Positions 1-12,757 of a stretch of 64,000 nt of DNA are shown here, one piece after another; positions within the stretch are counted from its first letter, which is position 1; the number at the start of each line of letters is the position of its first letter. The translations under genes and the position numbers were made by a program. The notes below the pieces were generated by a model. The model did not search any database. It saw only the letters and a list, made by a program, of their open reading frames with translations, and was not told the DNA's origin. This DNA is from Zonotrichia leucophrys gambelii (Eukaryota; Chordata; Aves; Passeriformes; Passerellidae), in NCBI RefSeq assembly GCF_028769735.1, contig NC_088177.1:11162599-11226598 (forward strand), given 5' to 3'.

Positions 1-3000
1 ATGTTGCCAAAATACTGATACAGCTCTATTAAGTAATTGCTCTCTTTCTAGACACCCTGGAGACTAAAGCCAACATTTAAAATGTCATGGATGTTTTAAA
101 GATATTGACACGAGTGATTATGTGCCTGAGGTGGCTTTTTTTGGTAAAAGTCAGTGAAAAGGCAGATTTCAGGGCTTTGCTCTGGAGGTACCTGTTGTGA
201 GCTGGGTCAGTGAGGTAGCAGTTGAACCACTGAATTGATTCCCAACAAAATACCCACTCCTTGTGCCTGTTAACCAGGGAGGGATGCCTTCAGCCAGCCT
301 TTCCTTAGGGAATTACAGGAGCCTGCCCACACCTCTGATAGCCAGGATGTTTGAGATCCTGTTGAGGAGGAGCTTCCCAAATGCTGTTCAATGTCTGGTT
401 TCATTAGTTCCATTAGTTATTTATTAAAATAATAAATTAAATTGATTAAAATTTCTGTGGAAATCTAAAGCTTTTTTCTAAGCTAACACCATGACAAGAA
501 GGGTAAGTCCTTAACCTTGTCTGCCCAGAGAAGCTGCAGTGATTGACCTTGCATTGATTTTTCTACCACCTGAAGTTAAACCAGTGCAAATCCCATGTGG
601 ACAGTTCTTTTATTTACAGCTTGACTGACTTTGCTTGGGCTCAAAATAGAAGTGTTCACACCACCACTTCACTTTTCTCAACAAAATTAGCTTAAAGCAG
701 CACTTTGAATTCAACCAGTGCCTCTTTCTCCTCTGGGCAAATATGTCTGTGCCTCCCCTGGTGAATGTTTAAGGGGATGTTTGATCCAGTGTCTTCCTTT
801 TAGTTGTTTAGAGAAGGCACAGCAAGGATAGACAGTGACAGGGAGCTCCAGATTCAGCTGGGACCAGTCAGAAATCCCAGCACCACTCACACAGTGAGCT
901 CAGCATGAGGGTCATGAGCACCAGCCTGTAGAGGTCTGCAGCAAATCCTTTTTCCCAGGACTGCAAAGACACCAGGGAAGAGAATAAAAAATTGGTTACT
1001 CAGCTTAATGTTAGGCCTTATACTAAGCCTGAAAAATCTGTATTCATTTCCTTGTCTCCCATGTCACACATGGAAATGATATTCCTGAGGGATCACTATG
1101 AGTATATTTTGGAGACTTTTATTTTGCATCCCACTGGGGTGAGCTTTCCTAACTCTGTTTCCAAATACTTGGTGTTTTGTTTTTGCTGGGCATTTTGAAG
1201 CATTGGAGTGTGTTTTGGTGTGACTCCTGCTCTCAGCTTCACCACTGCACACAGAACAGGGAGATGTGGGGATTTTCTGATCCCTACCAGCATTCTGCTC
1301 CTCCTGATTTAACACCACCAGCATTGGCCAACACTAAGCATTGATCCAAATTATTTCTGCAGAGACTAATTGTTCCAGAAAGCTGGAAGCAGCCCCTAGA
1401 GGGTTTGGATTTTTTTCAAGCATTGTGCTCAAGCCCATCAGTTTACAGGCATGCTACAGACATCTACTTTGGTGCTTTCAATTATCTCTGTCTTGCAGAT
1501 GGCTGGATCACCTGACTGAAGCCACAAGGGGAAACAAGAGAGGGGGAAGGAGGGCTGGTTTTGGGGGCTGGGTAGGAACATACAAATCTCTGGGTCTTGC
1601 TCCATCCTCTTGCAGGATGCCAGTTGCCTGTCGAGCTGCCCCTCCTTGTGTTCCTGTTCCCTGCTCAGCAGGACAGATGCTGCAAGAGAGATCCCATGAT
1701 TTTGTTGAAATTTTTTAGCTAAGCACTGCTGGCTCTGGAAGGAGAAATCAGTCTGCAGTGTGGTGGGGGTGACAAAAGGGACAGTCCCTGCATGCCAAGA
1801 ACGTGCCCTTTGCAGGAAAGAACCGGGAGAAATGTTGAAGGCTAGCTAAGGTTTGCACCCAGTTCTATCTTCTTCACTGCCACAAAGCCAAAAGTCCAGA
1901 GAAATTCTTCCAGGAATGGAGAGGGGTACTCTTTTCAGGAGAAGGAAAAAGAAGCCTAGCCCTAGGCTGTGAGGCTCAAAGGCCAGCTCCACATAAAACA
2001 CACAATGGCCTTGTGTCTTTCCCTCTTACATAGTTGCTTAAAACATCGTTAAAATGCTGGTCCCACAGGACACTTCCCACCAGGGTCCATGGGAATATTT
2101 CCTGTCATTTCTCTGCACACACACACTTCTTTTAAATAGCAATATTGTGAGCCTCAGAAAGGAAATTGAGGTTGATGGAGTAATACTAATTTATACCAGC
2201 TGAGACTTAGCCCAGTGTCTGGTGTCTGCACACAAAATATTTATCAGCAAAACACACACTGGGTAATTTTTTTGCTTCTCTTTTTTTTTCCCCTATTCTT
2301 TCCTCACTGGTACAGCCTAAACTACTTGAATAGTTCATGTAGTTTCTTAAAAATTAAGAAGTTAAAAATTAAAGATATTCACTATGATTGAAACAACAGT
2401 GTCTTCAGGAAAAGAAAGACTGTTCTGAAGACTATCCAAGTTTATGAATTCAAAGTTTAGCTCGGAAACAATACTTTGTATTAATTACAATTGAGTGTTG
2501 ACAGTGTCAGAGGCAGTGAACCCTTCCATGGGCAGTCCAGCAGCACACCCTGATAGCTGATGAAGAACATCCCTGAACAGAAACACACTCAAGCGTGGGC
2601 TTTTCCTGCGCTGAAAGTTGGATTTTTAGAATAAAAAAGTCTTCCTGAGCTGAGACTGTAAATGCTCAGCATAAAATGAGTTGCTGTATCTGAGCTAGTT
2701 ATATCTTGTCAGCTGTTCAAGGTAATGAAGTAGGATGTACTACAACAAAAAAGGAATTGCATTTACTGCTGAGTAAATGTGTACACGAGCTTCTACTACA
2801 GAGCAGCTGATTGTTGAGAGCTGGTGGCTGTGTGTGATCAGTTTGGTTTCCCTCTTTCTTATTTTGTTTTTTCCTTAAAAAAAAAAATGCAGGCTGGGCT
2901 ATGTGTCCTTTATTTGTGTGTTTTTTTAAATTGAAATGAAAATTAATATATCTAGAATTGTTAATGTGATATTTAACTTTTAGTGTTTCTGAAATGTGGT

Positions 3001-5877
3001 ATCTCATCTGTTTGGTCCAGTTTTGCCTGCTGTTTAAATGGTTTCAGAAACTAGATTGTTTCCTTCTTTCCCTTCTCCCAGGAAATCTGCATAACAAAAC
3101 ACACTCTGGTAACTTATTTCCATCATAACACAAATATTAGTGTGATTCAGTGATTCTGTTGCAAAAGAGAAGTGCCCTGGATTATAGACTTGGGTTCTGA
3201 CGTGGGAAAAAATACCTTCAGCATGAAAGATGGAAAACAAAATGCTTTTATTGTTGATGATTTTAGTTTTAAAATGAGTCCAAGCAGGATTTTTGCCTGA
3301 CTTAGAGAAGAGCAGATGTCTTTTTTAGCACTATTCATTTTTCATGGAAGAAAGGTTTCAAATTATGTGTAGGAAATTTTACACACATATGCCCAGCAGC
3401 AGAATTATTTAATTATTACTTAATTGTTATAAGACCACACAAATGTCACTACATTTGGGGCTTATTCAGATGGCTTTTAAAATAATCAGGAGCTTTGAAC
3501 TGGTTCAGGATGCTTTGCAGAGGTGTTCCTAGGTGGGATTGAGCTCCTTCCTAGTCCCACACCACCAGCCATGTGTGTCCTGTGCACCAAGGACTGGAAA
3601 TCCTTGAAGTGGCACCTGGGAGGACATGGCCCTTGGTTGTCACATCCCAGGATTCACACCCCGTGTGCTTGCATCCCCTGGGCCTGGGGAAGCCAAAAAG
3701 GACAGTCAGAGGCCAGTTCCCAGTGAAAATCAGCAGACATCATCTTTTATTTCTGCCCAAATCTCCTTGGTAAATACTTGAGTAGTGCACATATCTCCTG
3801 ACCAAGCAGGGTATTTAATTAACCTTAAAACTTTACCCTTGGCTATTAAAATATTCCAGGCCTCCCAGTCTGCACTGGGCATTAATTAGGTCACTTGAAC
3901 ACTGCATCCCATTTTGTTGCAACATTAGATTCATTTCATATTTATGCTTTTTTCTCCTCCCTTTCAGTGATGCCAGCAGGACTGCCTTGTAAATGAGAAA
4001 CCATTGTGTTTCTCAGGGGGAGCATCCTGTACAAATAAAAAAGCAGCAGAGTAAATCATTTTACAGCATATGGTAGATTCTAAGCCTCAAAGTGCTCAGC
4101 TTTCCATAGCAGCAGAGGCACAAATGGAATCAAATGAATAAATTGCCATGTTTTCTTATTATGGATGTCTGAATTGAGAAGTTCACCTGAGCAGATACTC
4201 TGTTTTGTAATTGCCTGGTATTTGCTCTTCCTTACTAGAAAGAAGGCAGAGACAAGGCTTTTATCACCCATTTTTGGTGTATTATGTGCTAGCAAACAGC
4301 TGTGTTTAGGAACAGGGGGGTGATTATTCCATGCCAGGATGCTGAAGGTAGTGCAGTTCCCACGGGAGGAAAGTGGGCTGGTGGTGTTCATTTATGGCAC
4401 TGTCTGGGAGAAGGTGTCTGTGACACAAAAGGCTGCCATGGTGAGAGACAGGAGGAGGGCTGGCAGAACAGGAGGGTGCCAGGCCTTCTCTGCCACCTCT
4501 GCAATACCCAGCACCTTGCTGGGAGCCTGAGTAAGACAGAAAATGCAGTGGGTTCCTCTCAGTTTACATCCTGTGGGAACTCTGTGCCACATCACCCCAG
4601 TTCCTGTGTTTCTGCCATCCATTTCTGCTATCTATTCTCTATATACCCCAAACATGCCATTAGCACATGCCCTAGTGGCTGATCCCTCTCAAGTTTTTCT
4701 TGTCACCTTCTGAGGATGAATGCAGGATAATAAGGCCTGGTATTAAACTCATAATAGCAGAGCAGAGCTACACACTTGATAGATATTGCAAATGACTGAG
4801 ATTCTCCAGGCCTGATCCACAGTCTGCTACCACTGATTAGAAGGGGATGATTAGAACAGGATGCTGAACAAAACCAAAGTGCTTTGTAGGTGCTTAAGAA
4901 TGGCTGTATCAGCAAAAGGCATAAACCCCTGTGCAAGTAGCTCACTCCTCTGGTTAGAAGCCTGTGCAATTCCTACATTTTTCCTTTGGATCCTTATTCC
5001 CTAAACTGACAAATGTCAGGAATGAAATGAGTAAAGACAGAAGAAGTTATTGATTTTTTTGGCTTCTCTCAAATACAGTGTATGAGCATTCCCCCTGATG
5101 TAGTTAGCACAGGAATGCTCCCTGCTGATCCCTGCTCCCTGATGATGTGAAGTGAGATGCAGAAAACCTCTGTTTGCAGACAGTTAGATCTGTGCTTGAG
5201 GGGATAAAATATTAATCAAAAAATGGGTAGTTTCTGTGTCTGATTCTGGAGGGAATTTCCATGTGATGTTAATCTTGCAATTCCAGTACAGTGTGTGTTG
5301 ATTTTACAGTCTCATTACAGTGTGAAGAGAGGAAATATGCATTAGCAAACTGATCCTTCATTTGAGAACCCTTTGTCTTAGGGAACACACAGCCAGGCCC
5401 AGCAAACAGGGCTCATCAGTGCCGTGTGTGATTTTTAATCATTGAGATTAGTGCAAAAAGATAATACTGAGAGTAATTATGCTGTATGTGTGCAGGGAAT
5501 ACACAAAGAATGATAACTAAAGATTTACATTGTTGACAGGTGACCATATTGAAGAGAGAGTAATACAAAATGTCACTTACAGAGTGAGTTTTCAAAAGTG
5601 TCCTCTCCTCACTGGTGATAATGAGTGTCCAGAACAAAACAAGCACTTTTATAAATGCTTAAATTTGGATTTCTGCTAAATAAAATGTTCCCAAGGAGAG
5701 ATGTTTTGTGAATGTGGCTCTGCTTACAGGTGACTGCTGTCTTGATGCCCAAAATATTCTCACACCTTGCTTTATGTTGTGCTGCACTTGTTGCACAATC
5801 AGCAGGGCTCAATTATTTGTGTTCTTGAAGTGTAGACCAGACCTGTCTGATACCAATTTTTTTTTGGTTTTATATAG
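1..5877 (+). other. IKZF2: IKZF2 intron (3' part), upstream of the penultimate coding exon
   Basis: This stretch precedes a recognised IKZF2 exon and ends in a good acceptor: a T-rich tract at 5857-5871 followed by AG at 5876-5877. The intron's 5' end lies outside the window. I see no open frame here resembling another Ikaros-family exon; the frames present are short and show no family motif. Base composition is AT-leaning, with ordinary short T and A runs. No transposon was recognised in it. It could hold regulatory elements, but nothing specific can be supported by eye. Confidence 0.85.
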
Positions 5878-6021
5878 TACCTGCTCTGGAAGATTGTAAG
5901 GAACAAGAGCCTGTGATGGACAACAATATTTCTGTGGTGCCTTTTGAGAGACCTGCTGTTATAGAGAAGCTGTCAAGCAACATGGGAAAGCGTAAAAGCT
6001 CCACCCCACAAAAGTTTGTGG
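5878..6021 (+). CDS. IKZF2: IKZF2 (Helios) penultimate coding exon
   Basis: Helios is an Ikaros-family nuclear zinc-finger transcription factor known for roles in regulatory T cells and other lymphoid and neural lineages. This 144-nt exon encodes 48 codons. The first codon takes one base from the previous exon and the last gives one base, so both junctions are phase 1. The translation contains [26 protein letters not shown] and [13 protein letters not shown], which I recognise as the linker between the N-terminal DNA-binding fingers and the C-terminal dimerisation region. The basic GKRK stretch is visible. The acceptor is AG at 5876-5877 after a T-rich tract; the donor is GTAAGC from 6022. 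The in-frame GTG/ATG at 5913/5916 is internal, not a start. The match to mammalian Helios is from memory, and the junction logic with the next exon (G|GT, then GAA AAG) is exact. Confidence 0.95.
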
Positions 6022-9000
6022 GTAAGCTGAAAATGAGCCTTTTATTCTTTTTAATGCATTGCTATGGGTTATGTGCTGTTTGTAATAGCCAGAAGAACAA
6101 GGGGAAAAGTGGCACTCTCACAATTTGGTTCTGATACAGCAATGGAGGTGGTTAAATCACAGCAAGAAATCATGAAAATTATTGAATTCATTTTACCAGT
6201 CCAGAGAATTCAAAAGCAAAGTCCACTATCATGAGAATGCCTGAGAAAACCTTGAGCTTTCTACTTCACGCTGTTTTGTTTGTGGGTTTTTTTAAAATTT
6301 CTCTCTAGCCCTTTTGAGATTTAGACTTGTCATCTTCCCTCTCCTTGCTCCAGAAAAACAAAAACAAGCTAAGACTGTCATATAATTATCTGTCTCCATA
6401 TGTGTTAAAAAACAAACAACAAGTATCTCAAGACTTCTAATTTGTATTAAATTCCTGACACTTGGTCTGATAATACTGGAATGAGGAAGTAAGTCACATC
6501 CCTTGTGTTGGAAGAAGTTCTTGCTCTGAGTGCAGCACTCTGCACACAATAAACTTATTAATGCATGAATAAGAAACAGCACTGGGTGGCTTTTGGTTAC
6601 CAGATTTAGAATCCTAGGCCAAGAATTCATATTTTACTTTGTGTCTTGACATATTAAAATTATTCAGCTTGTAACAGGTGACAATATAGAGAATTTTACT
6701 TGGTTTTAGCTGTAACTTAAAGCTTCTTTTTACTGCTACTGAAGCAATGCAAAACTTCCTAGGAGGGAAGCTGGAACAGAGAATTGTTTGGGGTAAGTGT
6801 CAGACTCTGCAGTCACGTAATAGGAGTTCTCCACACTCACTCCCTGAAGGGCAGTCACACACAACTTCAGGGTCTCTCATTCTGCCTACTCTGAGGACAC
6901 TTACAGAGAGCATCACAGGACTGTAAGTAATTAGCACAGCCATTTAGAAAAATTGTTGCCCCTCAGCTAAATGGAGATTCAGATGGATTAGTTAAATCCC
7001 CCCTGAAGGTGGCTGTAAGTAAGCTGCATGGTTTGGAATAGCAGGGGGCCAGCAGTGTGCAGCAGCTCACCTGCAGGGGCTGACACACTGACCTGGCTGC
7101 TCTCAGTCAGCTGGCCATTCCCAAATATCAGTGCTGAGCCCAGGTTAGGCCAGCAATGATCCATCCCGCATGGGGAATGCTGGGAGACATCAGTATTTCC
7201 TATGTTGGTATGTGTTTAGACCAGAAAGGTGACTTTACTTGTCCACTCATGCACCATTGACCATATGTCGTTCTTGTGTTCAGAGGTAAATTTACTGATT
7301 GGAAATCTCTGCCTGAGAGATGCTATACCACATAATTATTCTTTTCAGCAGGTTATATACTTTGTTGTTAGATAAATCCTTTTTTTATCTAATATCTAGT
7401 AACATATCACTAGCCATATGTAGGATAAAAAGTACCCCCTTTCATTTTTACCATATCTTATTTTTCTGATCTTTAGTGGCATCACAGTGTTTAGATTAAA
7501 TAACAGCAGACTTCACTTGGCTGCCTTTCTTTTTATTTTTCTTCCCCTCCACCATGACCTCACTTTTCTTCCCCTTTTCTCCCCAATTAAATATTATTCA
7601 GGTCTATCAGGAGGAATGTGTAATGGTTCTGTTGCTTGCAGGAAATTTTCCTGTGCATACTGCAAGCATGGCACCTGTCCAAAACAACTTAATGGTGTTT
7701 ATGAGAAGGTCATGTAAGCATAAGCTAAAATCTTTGCATGCTACATCTATCAGTGCTTTACTGCTCTTTCTGATCAGCAATCTCCAAGGGACTGTGGTTA
7801 TGGACCACAGTCTCTCCAATAGCTGAATTTTCAGGAGGAAAGGAAGCAGTGTACAGCAAATAGAATGAATTCATTTCTGCATGAGAGACTTGGTTATATA
7901 TCTGCTCTTGAGGTACTAGTCATACCAAACCAGCTGAAATAGTGGAGGCACACTCCAGAGAAAGGAAAATTTGTGATGTGCAGGAGTGTGAGTACTTCAT
8001 TTTGCTTCTTGTTCACTGAGGGAGAGGCAGACACTGGTTAAATGAAAAGCTGCCGTCTTCAGGCTGATCATGTGAAGCAGATTCATGTATTTTCAGTTGG
8101 AATTTGGAGCTTCCTCTCAGAATGTCACCGAGGTTAAGAACTGGCAGGATGCAAAAGGAGACATTTATGTGGCTTACGATAAGACCATGGTTGTTAGAGT
8201 AAGAATTAAAAATACACGGGCGTCTCAGAACAGATGAAGATCAGCCGGCTGCCAAATTACACTCAGCTTCTGGTTAATGGGGGTCAGGGAGAAACTTCCC
8301 CAGGGGGAAATGCTGGAACAGCCTCCTCCAAGGTTTCTTGTAGCTTTCTCCCAAGTGTCCAGCACTGCAGCTGCTTTAGGTACTTGATGAGATGAACTCC
8401 AGGTATCACAGGACAGCTGTGCCTGTGTGCTTTGATCTAGCTTCAAATACCTGTTTAGGGGTTTATTTGAATGTCATATGGCCAGAGGGGAGAAAGTTTT
8501 TTCTTCTGCTTCACTAATGTAGGGCAAGGATAAATAGAGTTTGAGCATAGTTTAAATGAAAATTCAGAATGATTGGGCTGATTAACTGATTTTAAGTACA
8601 GAATTGGCTAAAGAGGAATTTAATTTGGAAACCACATTGTACTGGTCTATTGGACCATTTATTGTTACTTCTGAGCTCTGCATTTTACGCCTTCTCCTTC
8701 CCATGTTATCATTTATTTTGCTTTTTTATGTCACACTCCATTTCTCAGACTCTGGCATCTTTGGAACTGGTTCATAATTAAAGGAATAAATAATTCAGGT
8801 CACTGGCAATTTACAGCTTTCTTTGCTGTCTGTGCTGGAGTAACTAAACATGGATGATGAAAGGAATCAAAATAAGGTTTGCATCATTTATGCAAGTAGC
8901 CCATAAAGGATGGGTAATATTTCTTCATCTGTAAAGCTTACAAAGGACTGACAGTGTGTTTGGGAGCTGGATCAGACCCTCACCAGATCTACTTCTTTAT

Positions 9001-10933
9001 CCAAACACAAGAATGACACAGGAGGCCAGAGCAGGTGACAGGCACCAGTGGGCACCAGACAGTGTCCAGTTGCAGAGCTGTCCATCCTATCTTGTGGCAG
9101 CACAGGCATCACAGGCTCCCAGACCACAGCAAAGCACTGAAAGGAGGATGTTTGATGGCAAGAATCATCCACAAGTCGTGTCAGATTACCAGGACCATCA
9201 TTGAGTACACATCATAGGTACACAAGTGTGGTATGGTGTCCAGCCATGTGAGCAGGTTTGCTGAAAAGAGGAGGAATATTCATGTGCTTTACTTCAGACT
9301 TACATATAATTACCTTGATAATCAGGGCTAAGTTCCCCAGCAGAAGTGATGCATCATCATCTCTGAGGACATCATGGTTCTTCTCTGTGCATCACTTTAG
9401 AATAAGTCACTCTGAGTGGAATGAATTATTATAGTCAAAAATAAAATGCTGAGTGATAGCTGTGTTGAAATGTACTAATGCAATTTGGAAGAGATTTGGG
9501 ATTACAGTTCTGTTTCTTATAGTGGTTTATACAGACTGTGTTCCAAGCAATTTTGGCAAAAGGTGATAGAAGAAGCTTCTTGAGTAATTTAATTCTTGAG
9601 TAGCCAAACCACTTGTAAGTAGTGCCTTCTTGAATATATTAACTTATGCTACTGGGAAAAAAGTCTGGTTTTATGTACCAAGGAAGTGAAGTAACAAAGA
9701 CAATTAAAACTAACCAAAATTATTTATCAGACTTCATAAAATCAGCTTTAAAAATTAGCTGTCAACAACCAGCTAATTGCATGTGTGAACACAGAGGAGC
9801 ACGTGCATCTTGTATCATGTACATATAGCCTTTCCTTTCTAAAAAGAAGTTATTCCATGAGCTTTGACTCTCCAAAGCCATCACTGGAAAAGCAGTGCTG
9901 CTGAGCTGAGCCCTGGTGGAAGCAGTGGTCAGTCTGTTCACCTCCAAGGAGAGCTGTGATGTGTAACATCACCCTGTGACTGCCATAATGCACCAGCATG
10001 TGATTCTGGTTTTGCACATCTGTCATGCCATTGATGTTAAAAGCTTACAAGGATGTGAGTGAGGATTCACAGGGATGAACCAGCCAGCTTCAGCATCATT
10101 AGGTGTAAATTTATCCTGTGTCAGTGAAAGGTGCTTTTGTCTTTTACCTAGTGAAACAAAGCTATACACCTGGTTTCTCTATTTATTTTCTTACTTAATT
10201 AGACACTGGGAATGGAGCAGTGTGTGTGTCTTTTTTTTTCTCAGTCCAAAAAGGATGGAATTTTTTTTTTTTTTTGAGGGAGGAAAGCTGCAAAGATGAG
10301 GCTCCACTGCTCCTGTAAATAGCTTCATTCTTGGCCACATGCTGTCATTTTATGTTTGGGGTTTTTTTCTGCTGGTTAAAGCATTTACATCCTGTGGCTC
10401 TAAAGGTGCCACTATAACAAGCCCCCTTTACCTGTTGTTTGGGTTTCTCACTGCTCAGCCCTGTTGTTTGGTAGATGTGAGGCACCTCAGATTGTGGGCC
10501 ACGTGTGAAATAGTCTCTTGAATTTTGGAGAGAATATGTCTAATGGCAGAACTTCAGTGGTATACTCTGGTAACCAGAACTAATGGTATACTCTGGAATA
10601 GAACTTCAGTGGCCTCAATATTTCAATCCAATTGTATTTCCTAACTTGAAGTGAGGGCACAATCAGGCTCAGTTGAAGATTTGTAATTTCTCTGGAAGAT
10701 GCTGCAGCCACATGTTTCACCTGGAATAAATTTAAAAAAGAAAAGAAGAAAGCTCTTGGTGAGATTACTGGTTTTCCATCTCAGGACAGGAACTGTTTAG
10801 TAATAAATTGAAGGAGGTTAACTTTAGACACTGGAGTAATTTCACCCCAAGTCAGGAGGTTTCTGTCTCTTTTGCAGTGAAACATTGCTGTGATTGTGTT
10901 GATTTTGCTCATGGATTTGCTTTTATCTCTTAG
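6022..10933 (+). other. IKZF2: IKZF2 last intron
   Basis: The intron starts with GTAAGC and ends in a pyrimidine-rich tract with AG at 10932-10933 (TTTTATCTCTTAG). It is 4.9 kb and in phase 1. I see no additional exon with Ikaros-family content. It includes a 12-bp hairpin with a 5-nt loop at 7787-7815 and a small local repeat around 10543-10608, where GGTATACTCTGG occurs twice. A poly-T run is at 10260-10275. Otherwise nothing is supported. Confidence 0.9.
7774..7826. other. Inverted repeat / hairpin in the IKZF2 last intron
   Basis: The arms 7787-7798 and 7804-7815 pair over 12 positions, with one G-T wobble, around the 5-nt loop TATGG. The core arm GACTGTGGT is perfectly mirrored. A second short pairing of TCAGC (7774-7778) with GCTGA (7822-7826) flanks it, separated by poorly paired bases. 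As RNA it would be a stem of roughly 53 nt. This is shorter than a typical microRNA precursor, so its function is unknown. Confidence 0.6.
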
Positions 10934-11658
10934 GTGAAAAGTTCATGAGATTTGGCTATCCAGATATCCCCTTTGATATGAACCTAAGCTATGACAAGGA
11001 GGCTGAGCTGATGCAGTCTCACATGATGGACCAAGCCATCACCAATGCAATCACCTACCTTGGAGCTGAGGCACTTCACCCCCTGATGCAGCACACACCG
11101 AGCACAATCGCAGAGGTGGCCCCGGTCATCAGCTCAGCTTACGCTCAGGTCTATCATCCCAGCAGGATAGAGAGGCCCATCAGCAGGGAAACAGCTGACA
11201 GCCACGAGAACAACATGGATGGCCCCATCTCCCTCATCAGACCAAAGAGTCGAATCCAGGATAGAGAGGGCTCCCCCAGCAATAGCTGCCTGGATTCTAC
11301 TGACTCAGACAGCAGCCACGACGACCGCCAGTCCTACCCAGGAAACGCTGCCTTAACCCCCAAGATCAAGCCAAACCCGGCTTACGTGAAGGAGGAGGCC
11401 AAGCCTTTGGATGTCACAAAAGCTTCTAAGGGCTCTTTAAAGGATATGTACAAGGTGATCAATGGAGAAGGGGAGCAGATTAGGGCTTTCAAGTGCGAGC
11501 ACTGTCGCGTCCTCTTCCTGGACCATGTCATGTACACCATCCACATGGGCTGCCACGGCTACCGGGACCCGCTGGAGTGCAACATCTGTGGCTACCGGAG
11601 CCAGGACCGCTATGAGTTCTCGTCGCACATAGTCCGGGGGGAGCACACATTCCGCTAG
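10934..11658 (+). CDS. IKZF2: IKZF2 (Helios) last coding exon, with both C-terminal dimerisation zinc fingers
   Basis: The exon opens with GT completing a glycine codon, then reads [20 protein letters not shown], and ends at TAG 11656-11658. Numbering from the methionine at 10945, residues 1-80 cover the conserved [20 protein letters not shown] and [18 protein letters not shown] blocks. Residues 91-130 form a Ser/Asp-rich linker ([16 protein letters not shown]). Two C2H2 fingers close the protein: C184-x2-C187-x12-H200-x3-H204 and C212-x2-C215-x12-H228-x5-H234. In the Ikaros family this pair mediates homo- and heterodimerisation with Ikaros, Aiolos, Eos and Pegasus. All zinc ligands are intact. 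The [20 protein letters not shown] stretch is family-typical. IKZF2 is preferred over IKZF1/3/4 because the [13 protein letters not shown] to [11 protein letters not shown] region and the upstream exon fit Helios best. The last residue is Arg (CGC), whereas I remember mammalian Helios ending in His. Confidence 0.96.
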
Positions 11659-11760
11659 GCCTTCTCATCCAAAGGGGACTCCTATGAAGTACAAGAACTG
11701 CACATGAAGAAATACTGCACTTACAATCCCACTTTTCCTCAGACATTGAGACGCCTATTT

Positions 11761-11793
11761 TGTTGTTGTTGCTGTTGTCGTTGTTGCCGTTGT
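11761..11793 (+). repeat. Imperfect (TTG)n microsatellite in the 3' UTR
   Basis: TTGTTGTTGCTGTTGTCGTTGTTGCC-like repeats lie about 100 bases after the IKZF2 stop codon, followed by an ATTATTATT run. It is a short interrupted trinucleotide repeat. Confidence 0.8.
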
Positions 11794-12295
11794 TTAATTA
11801 TTATTATTAACCTTATTTTTTGTGGACCCAACCTCATTTGCTCTGCCCAGCTTAAGAGTGGAGAGAAGGAAGGGAATGGATAAAAAGAGGGGTTTGTTGT
11901 GGCAATCAGTTCTCGGGGAGTGACCCGCCTTGCTTGCTGTGGGAATTGGAAGGCAGTCCGTGTCCGTCTCAGTCAGTTGTACACCATGTCCTCTCTTGGG
12001 ATGTCACTCAACCATGCCAGGTGCTTTCAAGTCCCAACAAGATGCCACTCATTTGGAATTTCAGAGGGATAGGTAGAAACATTTCAGAGGAGAGCCTTTT
12101 TCTAATGTGAAGATACGGTGCGAGCTTTCGGTGGCTGGAGGAAAGGGGGGGAACTTTGTTCTGCAGAATGAAAAATTATTTTTAAAGCAAAACTGGTAGG
12201 GAGTTAGGAGCATGAATCAAAGTCAATATTCCTCTCAAAATTACTTTCAAGGGTGAGCTGTTTTCCTGGGTTCAGTGTGTATTGCCCCTCTAGAA

Positions 12296-12305
12296 TGTAA
12301 ATAAA
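12296..12305 (+). promoter_or_regulatory. Overlapping Pumilio-type element (TGTAAATA) and AATAAA
   Basis: TGTAAATA at 12296-12303 matches the Pumilio response element consensus UGUANAUA. AATAAA at 12300-12305 overlaps it and is followed by an A-rich run to about 12326. It could be a proximal poly(A) site about 0.65 kb after the stop. The downstream A-rich tract also makes internal priming artefacts likely in cDNA data, so use of this site is uncertain. Confidence 0.4.
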
Positions 12306-12749
12306 TTAAAAAAAAAGAAAAAGAAATGTATGTCTTAACACTGTACCACATTATAGCAGTTTAGTTTCATAAGTCTGAGGGCCTTCTGTGGTAAGTTTGA
12401 GGCTTTGTATTTTTATTTTTCCTTAACTTATGAAGCACCTTTTTTTTAGAATTGTTGATATTCTGTTACTCCATGCCTATGTGTTGTCTCACTGGCTTCT
12501 TAGAGACCCTTGGGAGCCTTATTTCTTTAGTTGCACCCTAAATTTTAAGAAAGAACATTTAGAAATAACATTTAAACTTGCTTCTAGGACAGTAAGTGGC
12601 CTAGGAGTGGGTGAGAGAGCCTGTAGTTTACTCAAGAGGTTCTGCTGCTCTTCAGAAATACTTTTGGGTTAAAATTATGGATTTAAAAATGACAAAAGTG
12701 CTAGTAGCAAAGTGTTCTTTAAATATAGGTATATATAGATACATAATTA

Positions 12750-12757
12750 TGTAAATA
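12750..12757 (+). promoter_or_regulatory. Pumilio response element motif TGTAAATA
   Basis: This is an exact UGUANAUA match within the 3' UTR, in an AT-rich neighbourhood (ATATATAGATACATAATTATG upstream). It is one of three in the UTR. Binding by PUM1/2 is inferred from the motif only. Confidence 0.45.

Noticed and set aside
5913..6134. Reading the 73-codon frame as a small gene
   Set aside because: Its first part is the IKZF2 exon. The part after 6021 is intron read-through past a GTAAGC donor.
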